Origin: a virus
IMG/VR virus record: IMGVR_UViG_3300046804_000915
Location: 1-32,319 of that record
Reading direction: 5' to 3' (one strand)
Length of the DNA: 32,319 nucleotides
The position numbers and the translations under genes were made by a program. Below, piece by piece: positions 1 through 7,508 of the stretch (its first letter is position 1; each line of letters begins with the position of its first letter). Below the pieces are notes generated by a model. The model had not been told where the DNA came from and did not search any database. It was given only the letters and a program-made list of their open reading frames with translations.

Positions 1-67
1 GGATTTGGGAGTATAACTTGCCCGACTTGAATCGTGCGGGTACTATCAGGAGGGAAGGTGTCGGCAT
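1..67 (-). CDS. Tail adhesin, 5' end only (cut by window edge)
   Basis: The start codon is at 65-67 and the frame stays open to base 1, giving 22 codons (MPTPSLLIVPARFKSGKLYS and two more). The full-length gene at 30498-31796 begins with a very similar sequence (MPTPSLILVPARFKTGKLYT), so this is a second allele of the same gene entering from the other end of the circular map. The start lies two bases after the stop of the 57-residue gene, the same arrangement as in the right copy. The part visible here says nothing about the rest of this allele. Confidence 0.75.
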   Translation of the reverse strand, partial: MPTPSLLIVPARFKSGKLYSQI

Positions 68-69
68 TC

Positions 70-243
70 TTAGAAGTTGTAAATCGTAGCAAAGCGACCG
101 AACAGGCAACCGCTCACCGCTGCCTCTGCCGTGGATGCGCCATCAGCATCAGCACGAGCATTGAATGCCGCCCAAGCAGATGCCGATAAGCCACCGCCTT
201 GCAGGGTGGTTATTGGATAGCCGTAACCGTAGCCTATCAGCAT
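70..243 (-). CDS. Small virion-associated protein, 57 aa (left allele)
   Basis: Function not recognised. The protein starts MLIGYGYGYP and ends in an FxRFAxIYNF-like tail; the middle is rich in alanine and glycine. The homologue at 31799-31969 keeps both ends but differs at many middle positions and is one residue shorter, so the gene is under protein-level selection and is not a chance frame. Its ATG overlaps the stop of the upstream 91-residue gene in a TAATG junction, which suggests translational coupling. Its place between connector genes and an adhesin points to a tail or adhesin accessory role (inference). Confidence 0.65.
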   Translation of the reverse strand: MLIGYGYGYPITTLQGGGLSASAWAAFNARADADGASTAEAAVSGCLFGRFATIYNF

Positions 244-518
244 TAGAGGAAGGTGTATCCGATGACGCTTCCGACCGATGGAGTGACGGCAGTAATCTTC
301 CCGCCGTTCCTTCCGCTGATAACTATTCCAGCGGAAACGGACTTGCCGCTCATGGAGTAGGCAGTCAGCAGGTTCTCGCCACCTGTACCCGTCAGAGTCG
401 TGAAGGTTGCAGCAGCGTTGACCACGATGAAGTCGAAGTTCGCACCGCTTACGGCTGCGTCAATGAATTGCATCGTACCACCTTGGCCGAGCATTTGTTG
501 GAGAATTGGAGTTGGCAT
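243..518 (-). CDS. Small structural protein, 91 aa (left allele)
   Basis: No family recognised with certainty. The sequence is short, acid-poor and rich in G, T, A and V, with a likely beta-rich centre (VSAGIVISGRNGGKITAV), as in small phage capsid or tail decoration proteins. The copy at 31969-32244 differs at only two residues, although the DNA carries further silent changes. It is separated from the tail terminator gene by a 31-base A-rich leader and is followed directly by the 57-residue gene. A minor virion or tail-tip role is an inference from position. Confidence 0.6.
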   Translation of the reverse strand: MPTPILQQMLGQGGTMQFIDAAVSGANFDFIVVNAAATFTTLTGTGGENLLTAYSMSGKSVSAGIVISGRNGGKITAVTPSVGSVIGYTFL

Positions 519-549
519 TTTGTATGGGTTGCTTTAGGGTAAATGTAAA

Positions 550-1053
550 TTAAGAGGGAATTTCACAAACGGAGTGGCTGTAGGGTATTTGGAACTGTAG
601 CGTAGCTACCCACCCTGCCGTACGGTCATCTCGGCTCTCTACGAAGCGCGTCAGGTTAACGCTGGTACTTAGCGTCCATTCTTGGCTTGGGTCGTTTGTA
701 AGCGAGCTAATGAAGTCCTGAGCGATTTGCAGTTGGTCGCTTAGAACCTCATCTTCGTTATCCTGCCAACCCAATGTCGGACTGCCCGAAACCACTCCGC
801 CCATCGAGGCAATGGATTCCACCCTGTCAGAGAAATAGACCCCCACCACAAGGCTAAGAGTACCCGCATCCGTAGTCGCTGACTGAACGTCCGCAAACAC
901 CAACGGATAGACGATGCGCTCACGGCTTGGGGTTCGCAGGTTTATCGTGTTGTCCGTCCCGATGGCAAGCGGGTCGCCTGTTCCGAAGGAGTTCACCTGC
1001 GGGTGCGAGTTTGCCAGCGTCAGCAAGGCCTGTTTGATTTTTATCCAAGACAT
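550..1053 (-). CDS. Tail terminator / head-tail joining protein candidate
   Basis: This 167-residue protein lies just after the DUF6712-like connector, where tail completion proteins usually sit. The N-terminal half is a mixed alpha/beta stretch (MSWIKIKQALLTLANSHPQV). The middle carries a conserved-looking NEDEVLSDQLQIAQDFIS helix, and the end has beta strands (WVATLQFQIPYSHSVCEIP). This layout is familiar from short tail-terminator-like proteins of Bacteroidota phages; the exact function is inferred from context. The start follows an A-rich leader without a Shine-Dalgarno sequence. The last codons reappear at 32276-32319. Confidence 0.55.
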   Translation of the reverse strand: MSWIKIKQALLTLANSHPQVNSFGTGDPLAIGTDNTINLRTPSRERIVYPLVFADVQSATTDAGTLSLVVGVYFSDRVESIASMGGVVSGSPTLGWQDNEDEVLSDQLQIAQDFISSLTNDPSQEWTLSTSVNLTRFVESRDDRTAGWVATLQFQIPYSHSVCEIPS

Positions 1054-1098
1054 AGGCTTGTAGTTTCAAAATGTTTTTAGAGTGCGCTCCCATAGAGT

Positions 1099-1680
1099 TT
1101 AGCAGTTATTGCAGTAGGGGTCGTAGCCATACGGCCAAGGTCTATCCAAGCCAGCACCACGGCGCAGGGTTCTTGCGTCCAAGGCCATGCCGGTATTGTA
1201 GTTCGTGCCGTTGGGGTATATCGTGTCAATCGCCGATGGCGGGGAGTTGAACAGCGGATAATCGCTGCGGTTCTCCATGAGGTAGCGGGTAATTCGCTCG
1301 GAGTACCACTCCGCATCGTTCTTCACCTTGTCCGTCAGTCGGGTAATCTCGTCCATGCTCATCTGGGAACTTTCCTCGCTCGTCCTGCGGACCATGCCCT
1401 TGTTCATGTACTTAAACGCCAATACCATGGGTAACTCGTAGTAAAGCCATTGCACCATCGCAGGCTGGATGTAATCCTCAAGCAGGGTGTTGTTCAGCGC
1501 AGTCGTGCTACCGCTGACCACCTGCCCCACCAATTCGCTGTACAGGGCAGACCCAACGATTGGCTGAATCCGCATTTCCTGAACCTTTACGATGGTAGGC
1601 CGTATCTGCGTAAAGCTGACGTTTTCGTTGATGACCGAATTGTCCAAGAGCGTTTGCTCGCTTATGAATAGTGCCTTCAT
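1099..1680 (-). CDS. DUF6712-like head-tail connector protein
   Basis: This 193-residue protein resembles the DUF6712 family found directly after the portal in many Bacteroidota phages and thought to form a head-tail connector. Visible hallmarks are the N-terminal segment (ALFISEQTLLDNSVINENV), the motif QPIVGSALYSELV, and a helical centre with a YYELPMVLAFKYMNKGMVRRT run. The C-terminus is short and aromatic (PWPYGYDPYCNNC). Its ATG overlaps the portal stop by four bases (ATGA), so the two are probably made in a coupled manner. The family assignment is from recall of sequence features, not a search. Confidence 0.7.
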   Translation of the reverse strand: MKALFISEQTLLDNSVINENVSFTQIRPTIVKVQEMRIQPIVGSALYSELVGQVVSGSTTALNNTLLEDYIQPAMVQWLYYELPMVLAFKYMNKGMVRRTSEESSQMSMDEITRLTDKVKNDAEWYSERITRYLMENRSDYPLFNSPPSAIDTIYPNGTNYNTGMALDARTLRRGAGLDRPWPYGYDPYCNNC

Positions 1681-3809
1681 GCTTTGCTGATTTTGTTGCC
1701 TTTACGGATGACGATTTGCTGCTCCCAAACGTGCCTGCATTGCGGACGATTCACGCCATTCTTCATGTGATACCAACCACCCCTGCGGTTCCAAACGGAG
1801 TAGCCCATAATGCTGCTGATGCCGTCAATATCGGCACGAGTGTACACCTTGCCTTGGTCAGCGAGGTCCAGCATCACCTTGCAGAACTCACGGCTGCTGC
1901 TCTTATCCGCATTGCTGAACCCGGCGGCCCAAGCGTATTTGTACCTGACCTCAAGCACAGGCTCTGCCACTTCCTTCACGCCCTTTGGCAGGTTCTTCTC
2001 CACGATTTGGTCGGCAGCACGAGCGATGGGGTAACGGTCTTTGTTCATAAGATAGGCCACACGCTTGGCTACCTTGGCTTTGCTCACGCCAAACTCCTTG
2101 GCCATCTCTTCCACGCTTGCGTCACGGTTCTTCTTGCGATAGGCCTCAATCTTCTTATCCAACTCCTTCTCCTCCTCGCCCAGTTCTGCGAAGGCTTGTC
2201 GCACTTGAGCATCCAAGTCGGAATCAAACCGAATTGGCCTTGAGTTCATGACAACATATTCATCGGCATTGCTGCCAAACTTGCTCGCAACGACCTCCAA
2301 AACCTTGAACTCCTCATCGCCCCATCCAAGGTCGCTCTCGTCGTCTTCCTCACCCCACCACGGTTCGGTCGGGTTGCTGAACTTCTGCTCCTGAACTCCG
2401 AGCAAGGTGTTCACTTCCTCTGCGCTTAAGCCGAATCCAGCGGATAGCATGGTTCGAGCCATCTCCAATGTGATTTTGTCTTGGGCATAGTGCCGCACAA
2501 TCCGCATGAGGTTCTGGTACTCCCTGCCCGATAACTTCTTGATGTTGTCGTTGCTCAGTTGTGCAGGTGCTTGCGGTTGCTCATCGGGTTGCGGGTTAGG
2601 CCCAACCACGTCAGCAGGTTGCTTTTCCAAAGGAGGGAGGCCTGCTTTCTCACGCAATTCTTCGGGGGTCATGATAGTCAGCAGGGCTTGCTCACTCAAT
2701 CGTTCCGTAATCGGCTCAACGGGTATCAATTCGATTCCCTCCACGCCGTTAAACGACGCCAAGTAGTTTATCATCCGCTCCACCTTCCGCACACGGTCGT
2801 TCACATACGTTGCCTTAAACAACTCGTAAGCCTCCACCAGTTCCTGCCTGCCTCCCAGTTGCCCCTCGGTTTTTACGCCGAATAGCATCGGATTGACGAC
2901 ACGGTGCGAGATGAAGATTTCTTGCTGGATGGCTTTGTTCAAGATTTCGAACTGCTTATCCATGTCGCTCGGTGTGAGCGGTTCAAGCGTCGGGGCTTTG
3001 CTTACGTCATCGTTGAAGGTCACCACAAAGCGTCCAGCGTTGTCCGTGCCGCTAAACTTGCGCTTAATCTGCCGCTCAATGTCGCCCTGCTCTTCGGGGG
3101 TCGGGATGCCGTTGTTGAAGTTGATTAAATACCCACCCCAAAAGTTATTCCGCAGGTTGTTGTTGTGGAAGTTGGCTACCTGCACGTCCGCTTCAATCCA
3201 AGCCAAGCCGCCCATGTATTCGGGCAGGGGATAGGACTTCACGCCTGCCGCATACACCCGATAATAGAACAGTTGCTTGCCGATTCGGTTGTCAGGGTCA
3301 AAGGCAGGTATTTTCTCGACATCGCCAATCTTGGGATACAACTGAACCATGTCGTCGTTGTACCACTCGGCTACCTGAAACATCCGCTCTTCTTTGTCAA
3401 CCCTGATTTTCTCGAATGGGATATGCTCCATCTTTGCAATCGTTCCCATCTTATTCCAATGGACGCACACCGCAAAGCCGTTGAAAATCTCCAAGTCCAA
3501 AACGAGTTTCTCGGTGATGTCGTTCAAGTCATCATGCTCACTCAGCCCGTCAAAAAACTTAGCGTAGCGGGCTTGCTGCTCTACGGTCATCTTATCGTTC
3601 GGCTTCCATCCACCGCCAATGATGTAATTCACCTTGCCGTTCACGATAGCGTTGTGCTTGCTGCTTCGGCGGTAGTTGTCCAGCAGGTAGTAGGGGTACT
3701 CGTTGAACGCACCGTAGGTAATGTACTTGCCCGCTTTGTTTTCGAGCATTACGGGGACTTTATGCTCTATCCCAAGCCACTGGGTGAAGTGCTGCGTTGA
3801 CTTGCTCAT
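1677..3809 (-). CDS. Portal protein with long C-terminal extension
   Basis: This 710-residue protein would form the ring at the DNA entry vertex. Residues 1 to about 420 look like a phage portal: N-terminal YGAFNEYPYYLLDNYRRS, a glycine-rich IIGGGWKP turn, and a helical region leading to FISHRVVNPMLFGVKTEG. An acidic linker (WWGEEDDESDLGWGDEE) follows. The last 200 residues hold a charged helix, a helix-turn-helix-like segment (SVEEMAKEFGVSKAKVAKRV) and a compact Cys/His region with NRRGGWYH and CRHVWEQQ. Such CRHxW ends recall head-morphogenesis (MuF-like) domains, so this may be a portal/minor-head fusion. It overlaps both neighbours by four bases. Portal is secure; the C-terminal role is uncertain. 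Confidence 0.8.
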   Translation of the reverse strand: MSKSTQHFTQWLGIEHKVPVMLENKAGKYITYGAFNEYPYYLLDNYRRSSKHNAIVNGKVNYIIGGGWKPNDKMTVEQQARYAKFFDGLSEHDDLNDITEKLVLDLEIFNGFAVCVHWNKMGTIAKMEHIPFEKIRVDKEERMFQVAEWYNDDMVQLYPKIGDVEKIPAFDPDNRIGKQLFYYRVYAAGVKSYPLPEYMGGLAWIEADVQVANFHNNNLRNNFWGGYLINFNNGIPTPEEQGDIERQIKRKFSGTDNAGRFVVTFNDDVSKAPTLEPLTPSDMDKQFEILNKAIQQEIFISHRVVNPMLFGVKTEGQLGGRQELVEAYELFKATYVNDRVRKVERMINYLASFNGVEGIELIPVEPITERLSEQALLTIMTPEELREKAGLPPLEKQPADVVGPNPQPDEQPQAPAQLSNDNIKKLSGREYQNLMRIVRHYAQDKITLEMARTMLSAGFGLSAEEVNTLLGVQEQKFSNPTEPWWGEEDDESDLGWGDEEFKVLEVVASKFGSNADEYVVMNSRPIRFDSDLDAQVRQAFAELGEEEKELDKKIEAYRKKNRDASVEEMAKEFGVSKAKVAKRVAYLMNKDRYPIARAADQIVEKNLPKGVKEVAEPVLEVRYKYAWAAGFSNADKSSSREFCKVMLDLADQGKVYTRADIDGISSIMGYSVWNRRGGWYHMKNGVNRPQCRHVWEQQIVIRKGNKISKA

Positions 3810-4360
3810 AGCGTATGAACTGTGAATGAAAGGGCTGAAATCGTGATGCTTGCACCGCTATCGATTGCGTTGATGTAGATGGTAAATTCATCATTGACCG
3901 CACCTGTTACATAAGCCTCCGTATAAATCGCATGGCCGTTCGTGTGGGTCGTTGTGATGTCCGTCATTGACTGGTCGATGGTCGTGCCGTTCTTAGCGAT
4001 GTAAACCTTGATTTGCGTGTTGTTGTTTTGCGCCAAGACCATAGACGCAGCAATGCGAAGGGTCGCATTTGTTGTGCCTGTGTAGGTCAGCGAGTTGGTG
4101 GTTCTTGAAAAATTGTAGGTTGACAAAACGCCCGATTTCATCGCACTTGTCAACTTGACTTTTTGCCCTTGCGTCGGGGTGAAAGCCGTGTCGGTGTCAA
4201 GGTAAAGGTTTGCAAATCCCCTTTCCCTGTCAAGCGTTGCGGTGTCGGATAGGTCATCGAATAGACCACCCACACGGGCGGCGGTATTCGCCCCTGCGGC
4301 GGTTTCGGTGGTAATCGTTGCGGCACTTGCCTGCAACTGCGTTCTTGTTTGTACGCTCAT
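3806..4360 (-). CDS. Putative appendage or decoration protein, beta-rich
   Basis: This 184-residue protein is of unknown family. It opens with a helical segment (MSVQTRTQLQASAATITTET) followed by a beta-rich body with many T, N and S residues (TTNSLTYTGTTNATLRIAAS). It ends in ASITISALSFTVHTL, the pattern of a small jelly-roll or head-fibre domain. It is joined to the preceding gene and to the portal gene by four-base ATGA overlaps, so it belongs to the structural operon. A virion surface role is likely from composition and position, but I cannot name it. Confidence 0.5.
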   Translation of the reverse strand: MSVQTRTQLQASAATITTETAAGANTAARVGGLFDDLSDTATLDRERGFANLYLDTDTAFTPTQGQKVKLTSAMKSGVLSTYNFSRTTNSLTYTGTTNATLRIAASMVLAQNNNTQIKVYIAKNGTTIDQSMTDITTTHTNGHAIYTEAYVTGAVNDEFTIYINAIDSGASITISALSFTVHTL

Positions 4361-4755
4361 GCGAAGGATGGGTCAAAGGTGGAATCGAATACCCTCACGG
4401 CACTTGCCGCATAGGGTTGGTAGGTGATGGTATTGCTGTAGGTGTTATACGTCAGGCTCACGACCTGTACATACGCCAAGCCTGTTTCAACCACCGCAAC
4501 GGCTGCAGCAACCGTGGAAGAGGTATCGTAAACCTCATACTTATACGAGCCTGTTTCAAGCGACCCCACGGTAAGCGAAAATTTGTCATAGCGTTCGGTG
4601 TATGAAGAAAGGTTGGCCGATTTCAGCAGGGTGAAGTCCGTGCTGACGTTCTTGGCGATGTTGGTCAGCCGCAAGATGTAACGGTCGCCCGTGCTGGCTC
4701 GTTGCGTCCAAGTAACGGTAATCGTGTTCGTGGTGTTGGGGGATAGGTATATCAT
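4357..4755 (-). CDS. Small beta-sandwich structural protein
   Basis: The frame is open from 4944, but the ATG at 4753-4755 (MIYLSPNTTNTITVTW) is the sensible start, since the upstream part overlaps the glycosyltransferase in another frame. The 132-residue product looks like one all-beta domain with alternating hydrophobic strands (DRYILRLTNIAKNV, YKYEVYDTSSTVAA) and resembles phage proteins with an Ig-like or fibronectin-like fold. It is followed by an ATGA overlap with the next structural gene. It is probably a minor virion protein; the exact role is unknown. Confidence 0.5.
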   Translation of the reverse strand: MIYLSPNTTNTITVTWTQRASTGDRYILRLTNIAKNVSTDFTLLKSANLSSYTERYDKFSLTVGSLETGSYKYEVYDTSSTVAAAVAVVETGLAYVQVVSLTYNTYSNTITYQPYAASAVRVFDSTFDPSFA

Positions 4756-4786
4756 CCTTCCCTTAAATGTAGGATGCGCCTGAATT

Positions 4787-5860
4787 TCACAATTTGCGCC
4801 CAACGGCTCGGTACAACTCCGCCCTGCGCTCGGCGGTCTTGGCGATGTCAAAGCGTTCACGCACGTCATCGGCCAACTGCAAGGCCAAATGGCGAGCGTA
4901 TCCGGGGTCGTTGATGAACTTGCGCACCGCCTTGTACCAAGCATCCTTCTTGCCGTATGGTATCAGCAGGCCGTTCTCTCCATGAACGATTATGTCGGTA
5001 TATGGGATGGTTTCGGATGCAATGATAGCCTTGTACATCCACCCTGCTTCCACTACCTTCAGTTCCGATTTGAGGCGGTTAAACTTGGTATCACGGAGCG
5101 GTGCGATGGTTGCGTTGATGAAGTTGTAGCCTCCCACATAGGAGTAAATGTCAGCGGCTTGGATTCTGCCGTAGTTCGCATTCTTGCCATTGCAGGATAG
5201 CATCCGTTCGTAGTCCACATATACGGGGTTCTCGTTCCATCCTCCGAGGTAAATCTTGTACCTCCCATCCAGCGACTTGTCATGGGCGAGCAAACCGAAC
5301 GAATGCTCAACGAGGGCAATATCCTCCTGATGCTGCGCACCGCCAAACCATCCAATCTTAAACTTATCTTTCTCAGGCTCTTCGTCAGGATTGCCCTTAT
5401 ACTGCTGATATGCTTCGTACGGTTCGTTGGGCAGGATAGTGACGTTCTTGTTCAGCAGGCGAATCTTCTGCGCCAAGTGTTCGGTCGTGGTGGTCACATG
5501 GTCAGCCAAGCGGATATGTTCTCGAATCTGCTCATCCAATTTGGTGGACAAATAATGGCGGTACATGATGTGGCCCGATTCAAGTACCCAGTAGTCGTCA
5601 AGGTCTAAGATGACCTTCGCTCCAAACGCCGTGAGAGCCTTGTAAACGCCTCGAATTTGGTCAAGCGTGCCTTGACACCACAGGCGATTAAAAAGCCATA
5701 TATCAACGGTCTTTAGGTCCTCATCCTTGACGTTGGCGATGTTGTCCACGCACACATAATCGAACTCCGTGTAATTGTCGCCGAGGTAGGCGTTGGGCAT
5801 CTCCAAGCGGTAGAAGGAACATCCCGTTGGATGGGCGTTGTAAACGATGCAAATTCTCAT
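4787..5860 (-). CDS. Glycosyltransferase, GT-B fold (family 4-like)
   Basis: This 357-residue protein probably transfers a sugar from a nucleotide donor. The first domain begins MRICIVYNAHPTGCSFYRLE and includes ILDLDDYWVL. A linker with the LPNEPYEAY turn leads to the second domain, with KIGWFGGAQHQEDI and the donor-site region LKVVEAGWMYKAIIASETIP and GENGLLIPYGKKDAW, typical of group 1 glycosyltransferases. The ATG at 5858-5860 is preferred over the in-frame TTG at 5866 because a TAnnTTTG promoter box ends only three bases before it. The gene sits as its own unit behind a terminator, inside the structural cluster. It may glycosylate virion proteins or host surface sugars; the target is not visible. 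Confidence 0.8.
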   Translation of the reverse strand: MRICIVYNAHPTGCSFYRLEMPNAYLGDNYTEFDYVCVDNIANVKDEDLKTVDIWLFNRLWCQGTLDQIRGVYKALTAFGAKVILDLDDYWVLESGHIMYRHYLSTKLDEQIREHIRLADHVTTTTEHLAQKIRLLNKNVTILPNEPYEAYQQYKGNPDEEPEKDKFKIGWFGGAQHQEDIALVEHSFGLLAHDKSLDGRYKIYLGGWNENPVYVDYERMLSCNGKNANYGRIQAADIYSYVGGYNFINATIAPLRDTKFNRLKSELKVVEAGWMYKAIIASETIPYTDIIVHGENGLLIPYGKKDAWYKAVRKFINDPGYARHLALQLADDVRERFDIAKTAERRAELYRAVGRKL

Positions 5861-5863
5861 GCT

Positions 5864-5871
5864 CAAAGGTA
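5864..5871 (-). promoter_or_regulatory. Leaderless promoter -7 box (TACCTTTG) of the glycosyltransferase
   Basis: TACCTTTG on the minus strand matches the Bacteroidota -7 consensus TAnnTTTG exactly. If that box spans about -11 to -4, transcription would begin at or within a base of the ATG at 5860, giving a leaderless mRNA. No clear -33 TTG is visible; TTC occurs at about the right distance, within the terminator hairpin. The same box with the same three-base spacing occurs at 20340-20347. Confidence 0.6.
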
Positions 5872-5872
5872 C

Positions 5873-5904
5873 AAAAAAAAGGCCACCCCCGAAGAGATGG
5901 CCTT
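5873..5904 (-). terminator. Intrinsic terminator after the tail-tube-like gene
   Basis: On the minus strand a 7-bp perfect stem (AAGGCCA / TGGCCTT) closes a 12-base loop and runs into eight further Ts. It ends the transcript arriving from the capsid and tail-tube genes just before the glycosyltransferase promoter. Confidence 0.8.
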
Positions 5905-5942
5905 AACCACTAAACCGACGAGCGTATGAGAACCCGCCGTGT

Positions 5943-5950
5943 CAAAGATA
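5943..5950 (-). promoter_or_regulatory. Possible -7 box upstream of the terminator
   Basis: TATCTTTG on the minus strand matches TAnnTTTG and lies right after the stop of the tail-tube-like gene. A start near 5939 would give a transcript of only about 65 nt ending at the terminator at 5873-5904. It may be chance; no -33 element is evident. Confidence 0.25.
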
Positions 5951-5951
5951 C

Positions 5952-6482
5952 TTACGAACCGCTGATTTGCGTTGCGGAGGCAGAGAAAGTTGTGCTTGTG
6001 ATAAGCAGCATTGGGTTTGTTTCCATTCCCGAAAGCGTCATCTCGTAGCCTGAACGGTCGCCGAATGCAGTACCAGTACCAGCAGTTCCAGCAGTTGCCT
6101 CCAATCCGTTGTCAGCACCAAGCAACCAGTAGCGACTGTTATTGTCTTGCACGATGACAATCAAACGATTGCGAGCCAAGAGACGCAGTTCATTGCGGAC
6201 TGCAACCTGCAACTTGTTGATGGTGAAGGTGACTTCGGGGGTGTAGAAGAGCGTGCCGTTCTCGATGCTGGCATTCAGCGTTTCGGTCATCGAAGAAGTA
6301 GCCTTGGTCAAGTCGTACTCGAAGAACGACCCTGACGCATAACCTGTAAATCCAGTAACCGTTCCGCTGCCGTTGGTATTAACCGAACCTGTGGCGTTGA
6401 AGGCTTGGACATAAATCGTTTTGATGCCTCCGATTGAATCTCGGCATCCGAGGGCGTAGCCCGTAGTTAAGGAGCAGGACAT
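5952..6482 (-). CDS. Major tail tube-like protein
   Basis: This 176-residue protein has the look of a tail tube subunit. It opens MSCSLTTGYALGCRDSIGGI, followed by KTIYVQAF and many strands. A central segment (EVTFTINKLQVAVRNELRLL) is followed by LIVIVQDNNSRYWLLGADNG and GTAFGDRSGYEMTLSGMETN. The YWLLG / GLEAT / GDRSGYEMTLSG series is a recurrent pattern in tube-like proteins of Bacteroidota phages. It lies just after the capsid gene and is preceded by a terminator at 6513-6542, so its dose relative to the capsid may be set by read-through. The start follows an A-rich leader. Confidence 0.6.
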   Translation of the reverse strand: MSCSLTTGYALGCRDSIGGIKTIYVQAFNATGSVNTNGSGTVTGFTGYASGSFFEYDLTKATSSMTETLNASIENGTLFYTPEVTFTINKLQVAVRNELRLLARNRLIVIVQDNNSRYWLLGADNGLEATAGTAGTGTAFGDRSGYEMTLSGMETNPMLLITSTTFSASATQISGS

Positions 6483-6512
6483 AGTGTATTTTTATTTAGG
6501 AGTTGCAAGAAT

Positions 6513-6542
6513 AAAAAAGCGGGGGGAAGTTGCCCTCCCCCC
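6513..6542 (-). terminator. Intrinsic terminator after the major capsid gene
   Basis: On the minus strand a 7-bp G/C stem (GGGGGGA / TCCCCCC) with an 8-base loop is followed by GC and a run of six Ts. It lies in the 66 bases between the capsid and tube-like genes. Partial termination here would give an excess of capsid mRNA. Confidence 0.75.
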
Positions 6543-6548
6543 TTACAC

Positions 6549-7484
6549 TTAGGCCAAGCGGAAGTCAACCATCAAGTCGGGATAGGCGAACTGCACACCT
6601 GCTTTGAAGGCGGCTTGGAAGCGCACTTCATCGTTGTCCTTGGAGTACCACAACTCAAAGTTCTCTTCGTCGCTCAACAAGTCAGTTCCGTAGAACAAGT
6701 TACCGAGGTAGGTGCAGACGATGCGGTTGGTACCAGTTAAGCCGGGAACTGCAACGATGCGGACGTTTGTTCCGGGGTAGATGATGTCACCATCAGCCAA
6801 ACCTTGCAAGTCAACTTGGTTGTACATGACACCAGTTTGCGACTTCATGGCTCCAATCAAGGTGCGGAAGTTATTCCAACCGCAGAAGATTACGAGGTCA
6901 TTGCGGGTCAAGATGGCCTGTGGGATGTCGTTGTACACCTTGTCAAAGATGCTGATGACATTGGAAGTCGTGATACCAACGGAAGCCGATACTGGGTTCC
7001 AAGTGGTGGAGGAAGCGTTGGCGAGAACGGTAGAACCCGATGCAGCATTCAGCAACTGGTTGACACCGCTGAAGTAGGAGTTACCCTGCCAGATGGCGGT
7101 TTCCAAAGCCTCGGCGATGCGGAGTGCCTTCTGCTCGGAGAATGCTTGCTCAAAAGGTACGCCGTCGTATTGGCTACCAGCAGTCAACTGGGATTGCATC
7201 CAGTACTGCTCCAAGGAACGAGGGCAAAGAGCCTCTTGGATTTTCATTACGCCGACGGTGATGTTACGCTGGCTGAATGTGGTGTTGCCTGTTGCAGACC
7301 AACCGCAGACGGTGCCTGACCCGATGTTGGCATCGGTGTCCATGAGGTTAAGGGCGGCGGCTGACTTGATACCAACTTGCTTGGTGAACAGGGCAGCAGA
7401 ACGAGCGGCGAAGACCGCTTTGGTGATGAGGGGCAGCCTTTGCTGCTCGGTGTAAGCTGATAGGTTTCCGAAAGAAAATGCCAT
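6549..7484 (-). CDS. Major capsid protein (HK97-fold candidate)
   Basis: This 311-residue protein follows the protease and scaffold genes, the usual site of the major capsid protein. Features that fit an HK97-type shell protein are an N-terminal helical arm (LSAYTEQQRLPLITKAVFAA), a region with MKIQEALCPRSLEQYW, a long helix ending in RIAEALETAIWQGNS, a central domain with LVIFCGWNNFRTLIGAM, and a C-terminal strand set (DEVRFQAAFKAGVQFAYPDL). The leader before the ATG is of the recurring TAAAAACAAAACC type. A strong terminator follows the stop. No cleavage site can be defined by eye, although the XkdF-like protease upstream suggests processing of scaffold or capsid. Confidence 0.8.
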   Translation of the reverse strand: MAFSFGNLSAYTEQQRLPLITKAVFAARSAALFTKQVGIKSAAALNLMDTDANIGSGTVCGWSATGNTTFSQRNITVGVMKIQEALCPRSLEQYWMQSQLTAGSQYDGVPFEQAFSEQKALRIAEALETAIWQGNSYFSGVNQLLNAASGSTVLANASSTTWNPVSASVGITTSNVISIFDKVYNDIPQAILTRNDLVIFCGWNNFRTLIGAMKSQTGVMYNQVDLQGLADGDIIYPGTNVRIVAVPGLTGTNRIVCTYLGNLFYGTDLLSDEENFELWYSKDNDEVRFQAAFKAGVQFAYPDLMVDFRLA

Positions 7485-7508
7485 GGTTTTGTTTTTAGGG
7501 GGTTAAGG

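Larger units (their letters stand above)
1..593. repeat. Left copy of the imperfect terminal duplication
   Basis: This stretch matches 31727-32319 with an offset of 31726 bases (31729 at the far inner end because of a 3-base indel). From about 359 to 593 I see only a few substitutions. Further left the copies diverge clearly over the two small genes and the start of the adhesin gene, while the gene order is kept. The simplest reading is a circularly permuted or circular genome assembled past its closing point from a mixed population. A true duplication of a tail locus is the alternative. Confidence 0.85.

Noticed and set aside
1671-2243. Long plus-strand frames over the portal and other genes (for example 1671-2243, 3165-3800, 23992-24687)
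   Set aside because: They are antisense to genes with clear motifs and show no recognisable domain, leader or operon spacing.
4756-4944. Upstream extension of the small beta-sandwich protein
   Set aside because: It overlaps the end of the glycosyltransferase in another frame and is rich in C, S and P; the ATG at 4755 starts a normal beta-rich protein.
5905-5940. tRNA-like D-arm sequence (GTTTAGTGGTTAAGG) on the minus strand before the terminator
   Set aside because: No acceptor stem, anticodon loop of seven, or T-arm can be formed around it; the following stem is the terminator with a 12-base loop.
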